Below are positions 51,378 through 59,392 of a stretch of 64,000 bases of DNA, in pieces. The DNA comes from Amycolatopsis viridis (GTDB lineage: Bacteria; Actinomycetota; Actinomycetes; Mycobacteriales; Pseudonocardiaceae). Within the stretch, counting starts at the first letter, position 1. Every line of letters begins with the position of its first letter. The notes below the pieces were generated by a model. The model ran no database searches and was not told the origin of the DNA. It saw only the letters and a program-made list of their open reading frames with translations. The DNA lies in NCBI RefSeq assembly GCF_011758765.1, contig NZ_JAANOU010000001.1, positions 992,001-1,056,000 on the forward strand. Direction: 5' to 3'. The translations under genes were made by a program, and so were the position numbers.

Positions 51378-52025
51378 CTACCGATGTGGCAGGGCAGAAC
51401 GCCGGGTGGTGCGCTTCCGGCCGAGCAGGATCGCCTGCGGGTGCTTCGCGCCGTCCAGTTCGACCCGCGCGACGATGTCGAAACCAGCCCGTTTCAGCAG
51501 TCTCGCGACGTGGTCGGGCGGCAGCAGGTAAGCGTCGTAGTCCACCGGACGGCCATAGGCCTGCTCGGGCTGCAACTGGGCGTTGCCGGCGTGGAAGCCG
51601 ATCAGCACGTGACCCGCGGGCGTCAGCGCGCGGGCGAAGCCGGTGAACACCGCGGGCAGGACTGCGGGCGGCACGTGGAAGATCGACCACCACGCGACGA
51701 TCCCGCCCAGCTGACCCGCGGGCAGGTCGAGCGCCGTCATGGTGCCCACGTCGAACCGCAGGTACGGGTACGTGCGCCGGGCAACCGCGATCATCTTGGG
51801 GGACAAGTCGACACCGAAGGCGTCCACGCCGAGGCCGGCCAGGTGCGCCGTCACCTGGCCCGGGCCGCAGCCCACGTCGGCCACCGGCCCGGTCACCAGC
51901 TCGGCGAAGGCGCCCAGCACGCCGCGGCCGACCGCATCGGCCGCGAACCGCGGGCGGACGAACTCGGCGTAGTCCTCCGCGACCCGGTCGTACGACTCCC
52001 GCGCGCGGTCGAGGTACCCGGTCAT
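51378..52025 (-). CDS. Class I SAM-dependent methyltransferase
   Basis: 215 residues. Motif I ADVGCGPGQVTAHLAGLG, post-I FGVDLSPKMIAVARR, and IVAWWSIFHVPPAVLP as motif II. Small-molecule methyltransferase (Methyltransf_11/25 type); substrate unknown. Its ATG overlaps the stop of the mannosyltransferase gene by four bases, so it is the second gene of that operon. Confidence 0.9.
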   Translation of the reverse strand: MTGYLDRARESYDRVAEDYAEFVRPRFAADAVGRGVLGAFAELVTGPVADVGCGPGQVTAHLAGLGVDAFGVDLSPKMIAVARRTYPYLRFDVGTMTALDLPAGQLGGIVAWWSIFHVPPAVLPAVFTGFARALTPAGHVLIGFHAGNAQLQPEQAYGRPVDYDAYLLPPDHVARLLKRAGFDIVARVELDGAKHPQAILLGRKRTTRRSALPHR

Positions 52026-53569
52026 CGCCAGGACGGCAGCCACAGCTCCGCCTGCCAGCGGGCGCTGCTGATCGGGTCGCCGTTCAGGATCGGCCACAGC
52101 CAGGCGAAGTTCGCCACCACCAGGCCGACGTACAGCGCCACCACCAGCAGCCCGGTGCCGCGCCGTTCGAACCCGCGCCTCGCGCTGCCCAGGATCTGGC
52201 CCAGCGCCAGCGTCAGGCCCAGTGCCAGGAACGGCGCCATCGGCGTGGCGTAGAAGAAGTACATCTGCCGGTCGATGTTGGTGAACCAGGGCAGCAACCC
52301 GGCGAGGTAGCCGACCAGGACGGCCGCGTACCGCCAGTCGAACCGGAACAGCCACCGCCACAGGCCCCAGCCGAGCATCGGCAGCGCCAGCCACCACGTC
52401 GCGGGCGTGCCGATCAGCATCGTTGCCTGAACGCAGTCCGAGCCGCCGCACGTGCCGTTGCCGGACTCGTAGTAGTAGAGCATCGGCCGCAGCCCCATCG
52501 GCCACGTCCACGGCTTCGACTCCCACGGGTGCGGGTCGTTCTTCGGCGTGACCAGGGTTTCGTGGAAGTGCAGCACGTTCATCGAGTAGTCGCCCAGCGA
52601 CCGCAGCGCCGGCGGCACCCAGCTCCAGAACCCGGGCGCGATGCCCTGGATCTCGACGTAGTGCCGGTCGGTGGCGGACTCGCTCGCGAACCAGGCCCAC
52701 CAGCTCGCCAGGTACATCAGCACGGGGATGGCGAGGAGCGCCCACAGCGCGGGCAGCACGTCCCGGCGCAACGTCCCGAGCCACGGTCGCGGCACGCCCG
52801 CGGCGCGCCGCGCGGCGACGTCGAAGCCGACGCACAGCAGCCCGAAGAACGCCATGTAGTACAGGCCCGACCACTTCACCGCGAAGGTCAGCCCGAGGCA
52901 CACCCCGGCCGCGAACCGCCACCACCGGAAACCCAGCCGCGGTCCCCACGGCGACTCGTCCGCCCAGCCCTGCGCCACCGCGACGGCCAGGCGCTGCCGC
53001 ACCTGGTCGCGGTCGCACACCAGGCAGGCGAACGCGGCCAGCGCGAACAGGGCGATGAAGATGTCCAGCATCCCCATCCGCGCCTGCAGGAACAGCACCC
53101 CGTCGCAGATCACGAGGATCCCGGCGATGCCGCCGAGCAGCGTCGACCGGGTGAGCCGGCGCGCGAGGCGGATCGTCAGCAGCACGATGAGCGTCCCGGC
53201 GAGCGCGGCGCTGAACCGCCAGCCCCAGCCGTCGTAGCCGAACGCCCACTCGCCCAGCGCGATGAGCTGTTTCGCCAGCGGCGGGTGCACCACGAGCTCG
53301 TAGCCCGCGTTGTCCTCGAACCAGCCGTTGCGCAACATCTGCCACGCCTGCGGCACGTAGTGCTTCTCGTCGAAGACCGGGGTGCCCTTGTCGGTGGGGA
53401 AGCCGAGGTTCTGGAACCGGGTGACCGCCGCGACGAGCGTCAGGACGATCGTGACCACCCAGCCGCGCAACCGGTCGTCCGGCATCGGCCGTCCGAGCAG
53501 GGTCGCGGCACGGTCCGTCGGCGGGCGGAGCGGGTCCACCTGGTCCGGGCGCGTCAGCAGAGCGGTCAC
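52022..53569 (-). CDS. pmt: Polyprenyl-phosphate-mannose--protein mannosyltransferase (Pmt)
   Basis: 515 residues, the usual size in actinomycetes. The PMT N-terminal segment FPTDKGTPVFDEKHYVPQAW holds the essential Asp-Glu pair. HPPLAKQLIALGEWAFGY and the long luminal loop (PHPWESKPWTWPMGLRPMLYY) are also typical. About eleven membrane helices. It O-mannosylates exported proteins using polyprenyl-phospho-mannose. The divergent rsmI neighbour is the conserved arrangement seen in Mycobacterium (Rv1002c/Rv1003). GTG 53569 fits the family N-terminus. Confidence 0.93.
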   Translation of the reverse strand: MTALLTRPDQVDPLRPPTDRAATLLGRPMPDDRLRGWVVTIVLTLVAAVTRFQNLGFPTDKGTPVFDEKHYVPQAWQMLRNGWFEDNAGYELVVHPPLAKQLIALGEWAFGYDGWGWRFSAALAGTLIVLLTIRLARRLTRSTLLGGIAGILVICDGVLFLQARMGMLDIFIALFALAAFACLVCDRDQVRQRLAVAVAQGWADESPWGPRLGFRWWRFAAGVCLGLTFAVKWSGLYYMAFFGLLCVGFDVAARRAAGVPRPWLGTLRRDVLPALWALLAIPVLMYLASWWAWFASESATDRHYVEIQGIAPGFWSWVPPALRSLGDYSMNVLHFHETLVTPKNDPHPWESKPWTWPMGLRPMLYYYESGNGTCGGSDCVQATMLIGTPATWWLALPMLGWGLWRWLFRFDWRYAAVLVGYLAGLLPWFTNIDRQMYFFYATPMAPFLALGLTLALGQILGSARRGFERRGTGLLVVALYVGLVVANFAWLWPILNGDPISSARWQAELWLPSWR

Positions 53570-53633
53570 GCGCCTGATCCTAGGTTCCCACGGGTGAGCT
53601 CGGGATGCCCGCGCGGCTAATAGGGTGAGGGCC

Positions 53634-54461
53634 ATGCCGCTCGTCCTCGCCGCGACCCCGCTCGGTGACTCCCGGGACGCCTCGCCCCGCCTGGTCACCG
53701 CTCTCGCCGAGGCGGACGTGATCGCCGCCGAGGACACCCGGCGGCTGCGGTCGCTGGCCACCGCGCTGGACGTGACACCGCGCGGGCGGGTGGTCAGCTT
53801 CTACGAGGACGTCGAGACGGCGCGGCTGCCGAAGCTGCTGGAGGCACTGCGCGCCGGGGAGACTGTCGTGCTGGTCACCGACGCCGGCATGCCCAGCGTG
53901 TCGGATCCGGGATATCGGCTGGTCACCGCGTGCGTCGAGGAGGACCTGCCGGTCACCTGCCTGCCCGGCCCGTCGGCGGTGACGACGGCGCTGGCGCTGT
54001 CCGGCCTGCCCAGCGACCGGTTCTGCTTCGAGGGGTTCGCGCCGCGCAAGCCGGGTGAGAAGGGGCGCTGGTTCCGGGAGCTGGCGCACGAGCCGCGGAC
54101 GGTCGTGTTCTTCGAGTCGCCGCACCGGCTGGCCGCGACGCTGACCGAGGCCGCCGACGCGCTGGGCGGCGAGCGGCGGGCGGCGGTGTGCCGGGAGCTG
54201 ACGAAGACGTACGAGGAGGTCCGGCGCGGGACGCTGCCCGAGCTCGCCGAGTGGGCAGCCGAGGGTGTGCGCGGCGAGATCACCGTGGTGCTGGAGGGCG
54301 CCCGGCCGCGGGCGGTGTCGCTGACGGACCTGGTGGCGGAGGTGTCGGCGCGGGTGGCGGCCGGCGAGCGGCTGAAGGCCGCGGCGGGGGAGGTCGCCGA
54401 GGCGGCCGGGGTGTCGAAGAAGGAGCTCTACGACGCGGTGCTGGCGGCGCGGCGCGCGTGA
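53634..54461 (+). CDS. rsmI: 16S rRNA 2'-O-ribose C1402 methyltransferase
   Basis: 275 residues. RsmI/TP_methylase family: LVLAATPLGDSRDASPRLV, ADVIAAEDTRRLRSL, VTDAGMPSVSDPGYRLV and LPGPSAVTTALALSGLPSDRFCFEGFAPRK are textbook. Methylates the ribosomal decoding centre. The ATG at 53634 is preferred over GTG at 53625 because it gives the standard N-terminus; TAATAG just upstream may be the -10 element. Divergent from pmt. Confidence 0.96.
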   Translation: MPLVLAATPLGDSRDASPRLVTALAEADVIAAEDTRRLRSLATALDVTPRGRVVSFYEDVETARLPKLLEALRAGETVVLVTDAGMPSVSDPGYRLVTACVEEDLPVTCLPGPSAVTTALALSGLPSDRFCFEGFAPRKPGEKGRWFRELAHEPRTVVFFESPHRLAATLTEAADALGGERRAAVCRELTKTYEEVRRGTLPELAEWAAEGVRGEITVVLEGARPRAVSLTDLVAEVSARVAAGERLKAAAGEVAEAAGVSKKELYDAVLAARRA

Positions 54462-54810
54462 CTGGTGGTGCCGGGCGGCTGAGTGCGTCTGGGGCATGCG
54501 GTTGCGGGTGAGTGGTGCCGTGCGGCGGGGTGCGGCTCCGCGTGAGCCGGTGGTGCGGGGCGCGCGGTGTGCGGCCTGGGTGCGCGCCGCGCTTGACAGG
54601 CTGGATTCCGGGGTTGGGCGTCTGGGGTGTGCGGCCACGGATGAGCGGTGGGTGCGGGGCGGGCGGGTCCGCGTCCAGGGTCTGCCGCCGGGGTGCGCGG
54701 CGCGTTTGAGTAGTGGTGTCGGGCGGCTGAGTTCGCGGCTGGAGTGCGGCTGCGCCTGAGAAGTGGTGCTGGACGAGCGGGGTACGCGGCGCGCGTGACT
54801 GGTGGTGCCG
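54451..54810. repeat. Degenerate interspersed repeats after rsmI
   Basis: A 33-base unit beginning GGCGCGCGTGACTGGTGGTG, which includes the rsmI stop codon, recurs at 54699-54731 (28 of 33 identical) and its first 23 bases recur exactly at 54788-54810. Weaker versions of GTGA-N-TGGTG are scattered between. The 550 bases from the rsmI stop to the next gene contain no credible gene apart from the promoter at 54945. Confidence 0.6.
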
Positions 54811-54944
54811 CGGCCCGTTCGCGGCCACCCAGCGCGGCGCGGCGTCGATGGGCGCCGGGGGAAGGTGTGACCCGCTCCCGCCGAACTCCGTCCCCGCCTG
54901 AGCAGCGCTGATCGGGATGGCCCCGTGAACTGGCACCGGACCTG

Positions 54945-54997
54945 TTGACCTAACCCCGACGTTTGGGTAAGGATGCTGTCAACACCTACCCAAACGT
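54945..54997 (+). promoter_or_regulatory. Promoter with 11-bp-arm inverted repeat
   Basis: TTGACC (54945-54950) and TAAGGA (54968-54973), 17-base spacer. ACGTTTGGGTA (54959-54969) and TACCCAAACGT (54987-54997) are perfect inverted arms 17 bases apart bracketing the -10 element. The regulator is not encoded nearby. Confidence 0.65.
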
Positions 54998-55011
54998 TTG
55001 TGGAGGCTCTG

Positions 55012-55611
55012 ATGGACCTTGCAGCGCGCTCCGGCATCGCGCTTCGGCTCTCGGCGGGGGAGCACCTCGTGGTGACGAACACGCACGGCCAGCAGGTGGT
55101 CGACACCTGGGCGTTGTCGGCGCAGGAACCGTCGCGGTTCCTGTCGGCATCCCACACCTGGATGCACACCGGCCGTCTCGTGGTCCGGGCCGGTGACGAC
55201 CTGGTGGACAACACCCGGCGGCCGCTGTTGTCGTTGTCGGAGGACACCAGCCTGGGCGACCACGATCTGCTCATCCCGAGCTGTGATCTGCCCCGCTACC
55301 GGCAGCTCGGGGTGCGGGAGTACCACGACAACTGCCACGACAACTTCTACGCGGCTCTGGCGGCGCTCGGCGTCCCGGCTCCGCAGTTCGTCCCGCAGCC
55401 GTTGAACCTGTTCATGCGGGTGCCGATCGCCGCCGACGGGGCGATCTCGATCGAGTCGCCGCGCGCTCGCGCGGGTGACCGGGTCCGGCTCACCGCGGTC
55501 GAGGACGTCGTCGTGGTGCTCTCCGCCTGCCCGCAGGACCTGGCGGCCACGAACGGCGTGGGACGCACCCCGACCGGTGTCGCCTACGACATCGTCGGGG
55601 CCACCGTGTGA
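55012..55611 (+). CDS. DUF1989 / urea carboxylase-associated family protein
   Basis: 199 residues. DUF1989 landmarks: NTHGQQVVDTWAL at about residue 27, a central REYHDNCHDNF with likely metal-binding His/Cys residues and PQPLNLFMRVPIAADG. Family members accompany urea carboxylase and aminomethyl-transfer-type catabolism, but no such enzyme is here. GGAGG 5 bases before the ATG. First gene of an operon with a flavin reductase and an MFS importer, under the inverted-repeat promoter above. Confidence 0.88.
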   Translation: MDLAARSGIALRLSAGEHLVVTNTHGQQVVDTWALSAQEPSRFLSASHTWMHTGRLVVRAGDDLVDNTRRPLLSLSEDTSLGDHDLLIPSCDLPRYRQLGVREYHDNCHDNFYAALAALGVPAPQFVPQPLNLFMRVPIAADGAISIESPRARAGDRVRLTAVEDVVVVLSACPQDLAATNGVGRTPTGVAYDIVGATV

Positions 55612-56219
55612 TGCCGATGATTCCCCTCGATCACCTCGATCCGGCGGAGCTCTTCGCGATGGTGTCGTGGACCATCGCACCCCGGCCGATCGCCTGGGTC
55701 ACGTCGGTGAGCCCGGCCGGCGACCACAACCTCGCCCCGTTCAGCTTCTTCACCATCGCCTCGACCGATCCGCTCATCCTCATGATCGCCATCGAGCCGC
55801 GCGAGGACGGCAGCGTCAAGGACACGCTCGGCAACGTCCTGTCGACCCGGCAGTTCGTCGTGCATATCGCCGAGCTCGACCGCCTCCCCGAGGTCGCCCG
55901 GAGCGGCGACCCCAGCCCACCCGACTTCGACGAGCTGGCGGACCTGGCTCTGCCGACCAGCGCGGCCACGGTGGTGCGGCCGCCGGTCATCGACGGTTGC
56001 GCCGCGGTGTTCGAATGCGAGCTGCTGACCACCCACCGCCCGGGACTGGAGACCCTGGTCTTCGGGAGAGTCGTCGCCGCGCGGGTCGCCGAACACCTGA
56101 TCACCGGGTGCGGTCGCGTCGACGTCGCGGCCCTGCGTCCCCTCGGCCGCATCGGCAACGTCTTCACCGCGAGCACCCTCCTCGAGCGGCCCGATCGCCC
56201 CGTCGGGACCGCGTGCTGA
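55611..56219 (+). CDS. Flavin reductase-like FMN-binding protein
   Basis: 202 residues. FMN-binding split barrel of the flavoredoxin/flavin-reductase group: PRPIAWVTSVSPAGDHNLAPFSFFTIASTDPLILMIAIEPREDGSVKDTLGNVLSTRQFVVHI. Supplies reduced flavin or acts on a nitrogenous substrate. Shares bases with the DUF1989 stop (TGATG). A decayed partial copy of this gene exists at 58705-58960. Confidence 0.9.
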   Translation: MPMIPLDHLDPAELFAMVSWTIAPRPIAWVTSVSPAGDHNLAPFSFFTIASTDPLILMIAIEPREDGSVKDTLGNVLSTRQFVVHIAELDRLPEVARSGDPSPPDFDELADLALPTSAATVVRPPVIDGCAAVFECELLTTHRPGLETLVFGRVVAARVAEHLITGCGRVDVAALRPLGRIGNVFTASTLLERPDRPVGTAC

Positions 56220-56257
56220 CCCCGTCACCCCCCGCCCCTCAACGGAGAGGAACGCTC

Positions 56258-57607
56258 ATGGCCGGCCATGATGCCCAGTCCTTCATCGACCGCGCTCCGC
56301 TCACCCGGTTCCACCTGAAACTGACCCTGTTCTCGGCCGGTGGCCCCTTGCTCGACGGCTACGCGGTCACCATCATCGGGCTCGCACTGCTGACGCTGGC
56401 CCCCGCGCTGCACCTCGACGCCACCCAGACCGGTCTCACCGCGGCCGCGGCCCTCGCCGGAATCCTCATCGGCGGGCTGGTGTTCGGGCGCCTGACCGAC
56501 CGCATCGGCCGCAAGGTCATGTACATCGCGAACCTCGTCGCGCTCAGCGCTGTCTCGATCCTCTGCGCGTTCGTCGTCGACGCCTGGCAACTGATCGCGC
56601 TGCGGTTCGTGCTCGGCATCATGATCGGCGCCGACTACCCCATCGCGAGCTCCCTGCTCGCGGAGTTCGTGCCCAGCCGGCACCGCGGCCGTCTTCTCGG
56701 GGCGCTGTTCGCCGCGTTCGGCGTCGGGGCCGCACTCGCCGCCGGGACGGGCTGGGCGCTGTCGGCGCTCGGGCCGGATGCCTGGCGGTGGATGCTCGCC
56801 TCGCCCGCCGTCATCGGCGTGGTCACACTCGTCCTGCGCCTGAACGCACCGGAATCACCGCGCTGGCTGCTCAACCACGGGCGGCGCGACGATGCCGAAC
56901 GCGTTGTCCGGAAGATCTGGGGTCCGGACGCGCAGGTGGACGAACTGCGCGAGCCCGAAACCGCTCCCGCGACGGCGCTGCTGAACCGGCGCTCGGTGCG
57001 GCGCATGGCGTTCGTCAGCGCGTTCTTCATCGCCCACGTCGTCCCGCTCTTCGCTGTCTACAGCTTCGGGCCGACGCTGCTGCACCGGCTCGGCATCGGG
57101 ACCGATTCGCCCTATCTGCCCGAGGTGATCATCGCGTTGCTGTTCGTGGTGGGCAGCGTGCCCGGGCTGTGGCTGGTGGACCGGATCGGGCGCATCCCGC
57201 TGCTGGTCGGCACGTTCGCGATCATGGTCGTCGTCTTCGCGTTCATCGCCTTGGCCCCGACCGCTCCGCCCGGCTTGCTCTTCGCCGCGCTGGCGTTGTT
57301 CGCGATCGCCTCGGGCGCGTCGAACTTCATCGAGATCATCGTTCCCAACGAACTGTTCCCGACCTCGGTCCGGGCCACGGCCACCGGAATCGTCGTGGCG
57401 GTCAGCCGCATCGGCGCGGCCATCAGCACGTTCCTGCTCCCGACCGTGCTCGCCGGATTGGGCACCACCGCGGTCATGTGGTTCCTGGCGGCCGTCAACG
57501 CGGTGGGCCTGCTGGGCACGGTCGTGCTCGGGGAGGAGACGATGGGGCGTCCGCTCAGTGCGCTCCCGGCCGGTGCGCGACTTCCCGCGCGCGGCGGACG
57601 GGGGTAG
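56258..57607 (+). CDS. MFS transporter, sugar-porter (SP)-like
   Basis: 449 residues, twelve helices. SP-family motifs: GLVFGRLTDRIGRKVMY between helices 2 and 3, PESPRWLLNHGRRDDA after helix 6 and the late NELFPTSVRATATGIVVAVSRIGA (the sugar-porter PESPRxL and FPTxxR motifs). Imports an organic substrate by proton symport. GGAGAGGA precedes the ATG. The ribosome site and first five codons are duplicated at 58982-59007. Confidence 0.9.
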   Translation: MAGHDAQSFIDRAPLTRFHLKLTLFSAGGPLLDGYAVTIIGLALLTLAPALHLDATQTGLTAAAALAGILIGGLVFGRLTDRIGRKVMYIANLVALSAVSILCAFVVDAWQLIALRFVLGIMIGADYPIASSLLAEFVPSRHRGRLLGALFAAFGVGAALAAGTGWALSALGPDAWRWMLASPAVIGVVTLVLRLNAPESPRWLLNHGRRDDAERVVRKIWGPDAQVDELREPETAPATALLNRRSVRRMAFVSAFFIAHVVPLFAVYSFGPTLLHRLGIGTDSPYLPEVIIALLFVVGSVPGLWLVDRIGRIPLLVGTFAIMVVVFAFIALAPTAPPGLLFAALALFAIASGASNFIEIIVPNELFPTSVRATATGIVVAVSRIGAAISTFLLPTVLAGLGTTAVMWFLAAVNAVGLLGTVVLGEETMGRPLSALPAGARLPARGGRG

Positions 57608-57911
57608 CCGGTCAGCCGAGCAACGCCTCCAGCGGCGCGGCCTTGTGCAGGCATTCCTGCCATTCGGCGTCGGCGGCGGAATCCGCGGTGATGCCGCCGC
57701 CCACGCCGAGCGCGATGCGGTCGCCGTGCAGTTCGAAGGTGCGGATCGCGACGTTGAGTTCGAGCCCGGCCACCGGCGAAGCGAGGCCGATCGCCCCGGT
57801 GTACACCCCGCGCGGGCGGGGTTCCAGCTCGGCGATCAGCTCCAGTGCCCGGATCTTCGGCGCACCGGTGACCGATCCGGGCGGGAACGTGGCGGCCAGC
57901 AGGTCGGCGTC
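57592..57911. repeat. Near-identical copy of the pabB 3' end (tract A)
   Basis: These 320 bases match 59073-59392 with only two differences (57616 and 57863). After 57911 similarity drops abruptly to a diverged match that ends near 57975. Confidence 0.9.
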
Positions 57912-57980
57912 CGTGCCGGACAGGCGGCCTTCGACCGTGGACTCCACGTGCCACACCCCGGGCGCCGGCCGGACGCGGCG
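57612..57980 (-). pseudogene. Truncated pabB remnant (C-terminal 120 codons)
   Basis: Encodes VRPAPGVWHVESTVEGRLSGTDADLLAATFPPGSVTGAPK and onward to the stop, the C-terminal quarter of aminodeoxychorismate synthase, with the active-site region but no N-terminal three quarters. The open frame continues upstream as unrelated low-quality sequence. Duplicate of the intact gene at 59093; see the repeat entries. Confidence 0.88.
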
Positions 57981-58021
57981 AGGCTGCGGATATTTACCCA
58001 ACGCGGCGGTGGTCCAGGCGG

Positions 58022-58393
58022 TCAGGCCGGTTCGAACGTCAGGGGCTTGCTCAGGGTGGAGCGCACCGGTGAGCACTCGATGCGCTTCACGACCGCGGGA
58101 CGGAAAGCCTCCAGCGCCGACGGCAGGACGAGCTCGTACCGGAACCTCGTCGTCGACTCCTCGCGCTCCAGGTGCACCCGGACGGTCACGTCCGCGTCGG
58201 CGACGCCGGCCTCGGCCAGTGCCATTCGCGCCGAGATGGTCATGCACGTGGCCAGCGACGCCTCCAGAAGTTCATGCGGCCGCATCCCCGTCGAACCGCC
58301 GACGCCCTCCTTGAGCGTGTCCGCGAGGCCGTCATTGCCGCCCGCCCGGAACTTGACCTGCCAGGGTGTCGGAAGCGCCACGGCTTCCACCAT
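58022..58393 (-). CDS. OsmC-family peroxiredoxin
   Basis: 123 residues. OsmC/Ohr redox cysteines: LLEASLATCMTISARM and RIECSPVRSTLS. GMRPHELLEASLA is the family's typical pre-Cys helix. Reduces organic hydroperoxides in the cytosol. Slightly short for the family (about 135). It lies between the two halves of the duplicated region, so it was probably carried in or left behind by the rearrangement. Confidence 0.9.
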   Translation of the reverse strand: MVEAVALPTPWQVKFRAGGNDGLADTLKEGVGGSTGMRPHELLEASLATCMTISARMALAEAGVADADVTVRVHLEREESTTRFRYELVLPSALEAFRPAVVKRIECSPVRSTLSKPLTFEPA

Positions 58394-58469
58394 CGTTCTC
58401 GCCTCCCCGATGTTGGCCGACTCGCCGGAAGTCTAGCGGGAAGCCCACAAGATGGGAATTCCAGTCCAC

Positions 58470-58700
58470 TTAATGGGACATAGGTCTGGACAACTGGTGC
58501 GCGCCACCATCCGGTTCCACGATCAGGGCAATCAGGGCCGGATTGCCGGGCCACACCGGTGAGCGCGCGGGCATCGAGGACGTCGAACCCCGGTGTCGCG
58601 CCAGCTGTCGAGGAAGCGGGCGCGGACCCGGCGGAGGGCGTCGGGGACAGGCCGGTGATGAAGCCGCGCATCGCCGAGCCGAGGTAGACCGTCCGGGTGC
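58470..58700 (-). pseudogene. Decayed gene end, methyltransferase-like
   Basis: Three frames on the minus strand join to read VYLGSAMRGFITGLS, DALRRVRARFLDSWRDTG, FDVLDARALTGVARQSG and ALIALIVEPDGGAHQLSRPMSH then stop. Resembles the C-terminus of a SAM methyltransferase; at least two frameshifts. Family assignment is weak. Confidence 0.35.
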
Positions 58701-58704
58701 AGCG

Positions 58705-58960
58705 GCTGCAAAGAGCGGCGCCCGGGCTTCGACGAACTGGCGGACCTGCGGTTGCCGACGAGCACGGCGTCGGTGGTGCAGCCGCCGGTCATCGACGGCT
58801 GCGCTGCGGTGTTCGAATGCGAGCGTGTTGCCGAACCCCTGCTCAGCGGAGGCGGTCGCGTCGACACCAAGGCCCTCCGTCCACTCGGCCGCATCGGCCT
58901 CGCCTTCACCGCAAGCAACCTGCGAACCGGCCCGATCTCCCCGTCACGAGGACGTGCCCC
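58705..58960 (+). pseudogene. Flavin reductase remnant (second copy)
   Basis: FDELADLRLPTSTASVVQPPVIDGCAAVFECE then RVAEPLLSGGGRVDTKALRPLGRIG align with the end of the intact flavin reductase, with about 22 codons deleted between them and the front two thirds missing. Confidence 0.85.
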
Positions 58961-58992
58961 GTCCGCCCACCCCTCAACGGAGAGGAACGTCC

Positions 58993-59061
58993 ATGGCCGG
59001 CCACGGGTTGGGCTCCAGTGCGGTCATGTGGTTCCTCGCGGCCGTCAAGGGGCGGGCCTGA
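58993..59061 (+). pseudogene. MFS transporter micro-remnant
   Basis: Retains the ribosome site (GGAGAGGA), ATG and first codons (MAGHG), then jumps to AVMWFLAAV from near the end of the intact transporter and stops: 22 codons left of about 450. An internal deletion of about 1.2 kb removed the rest. Confidence 0.88.
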
Positions 59062-59072
59062 CTTTCCGGGCT

Positions 59073-59392
59073 CGGCGGACGGGGGTAGCCGGTCAGGCGA
59101 GCAACGCCTCCAGCGGCGCGGCCTTGTGCAGGCATTCCTGCCATTCGGCGTCGGCGGCGGAATCCGCGGTGATGCCGCCGCCCACGCCGAGCGCGATGCG
59201 GTCGCCGTGCAGTTCGAAGGTGCGGATCGCGACGTTGAGTTCGAGCCCGGCCACCGGCGAAGCGAGGCCGATCGCCCCGGTGTACACCCCGCGCGGGCGG
59301 GGTTCCAGCTCGGCGATCAGCTCCAGTGCCCGGATCTTCGGCGCTCCGGTGACCGATCCGGGCGGGAACGTGGCGGCCAGCAGGTCGGCGTC
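59073..59392. repeat. pabB 3' end (tract B, intact gene)
   Basis: Partner of the tract at 57592-57911, offset by 1481 bases, same orientation, two mismatches in about 320 bases. Confidence 0.9.
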
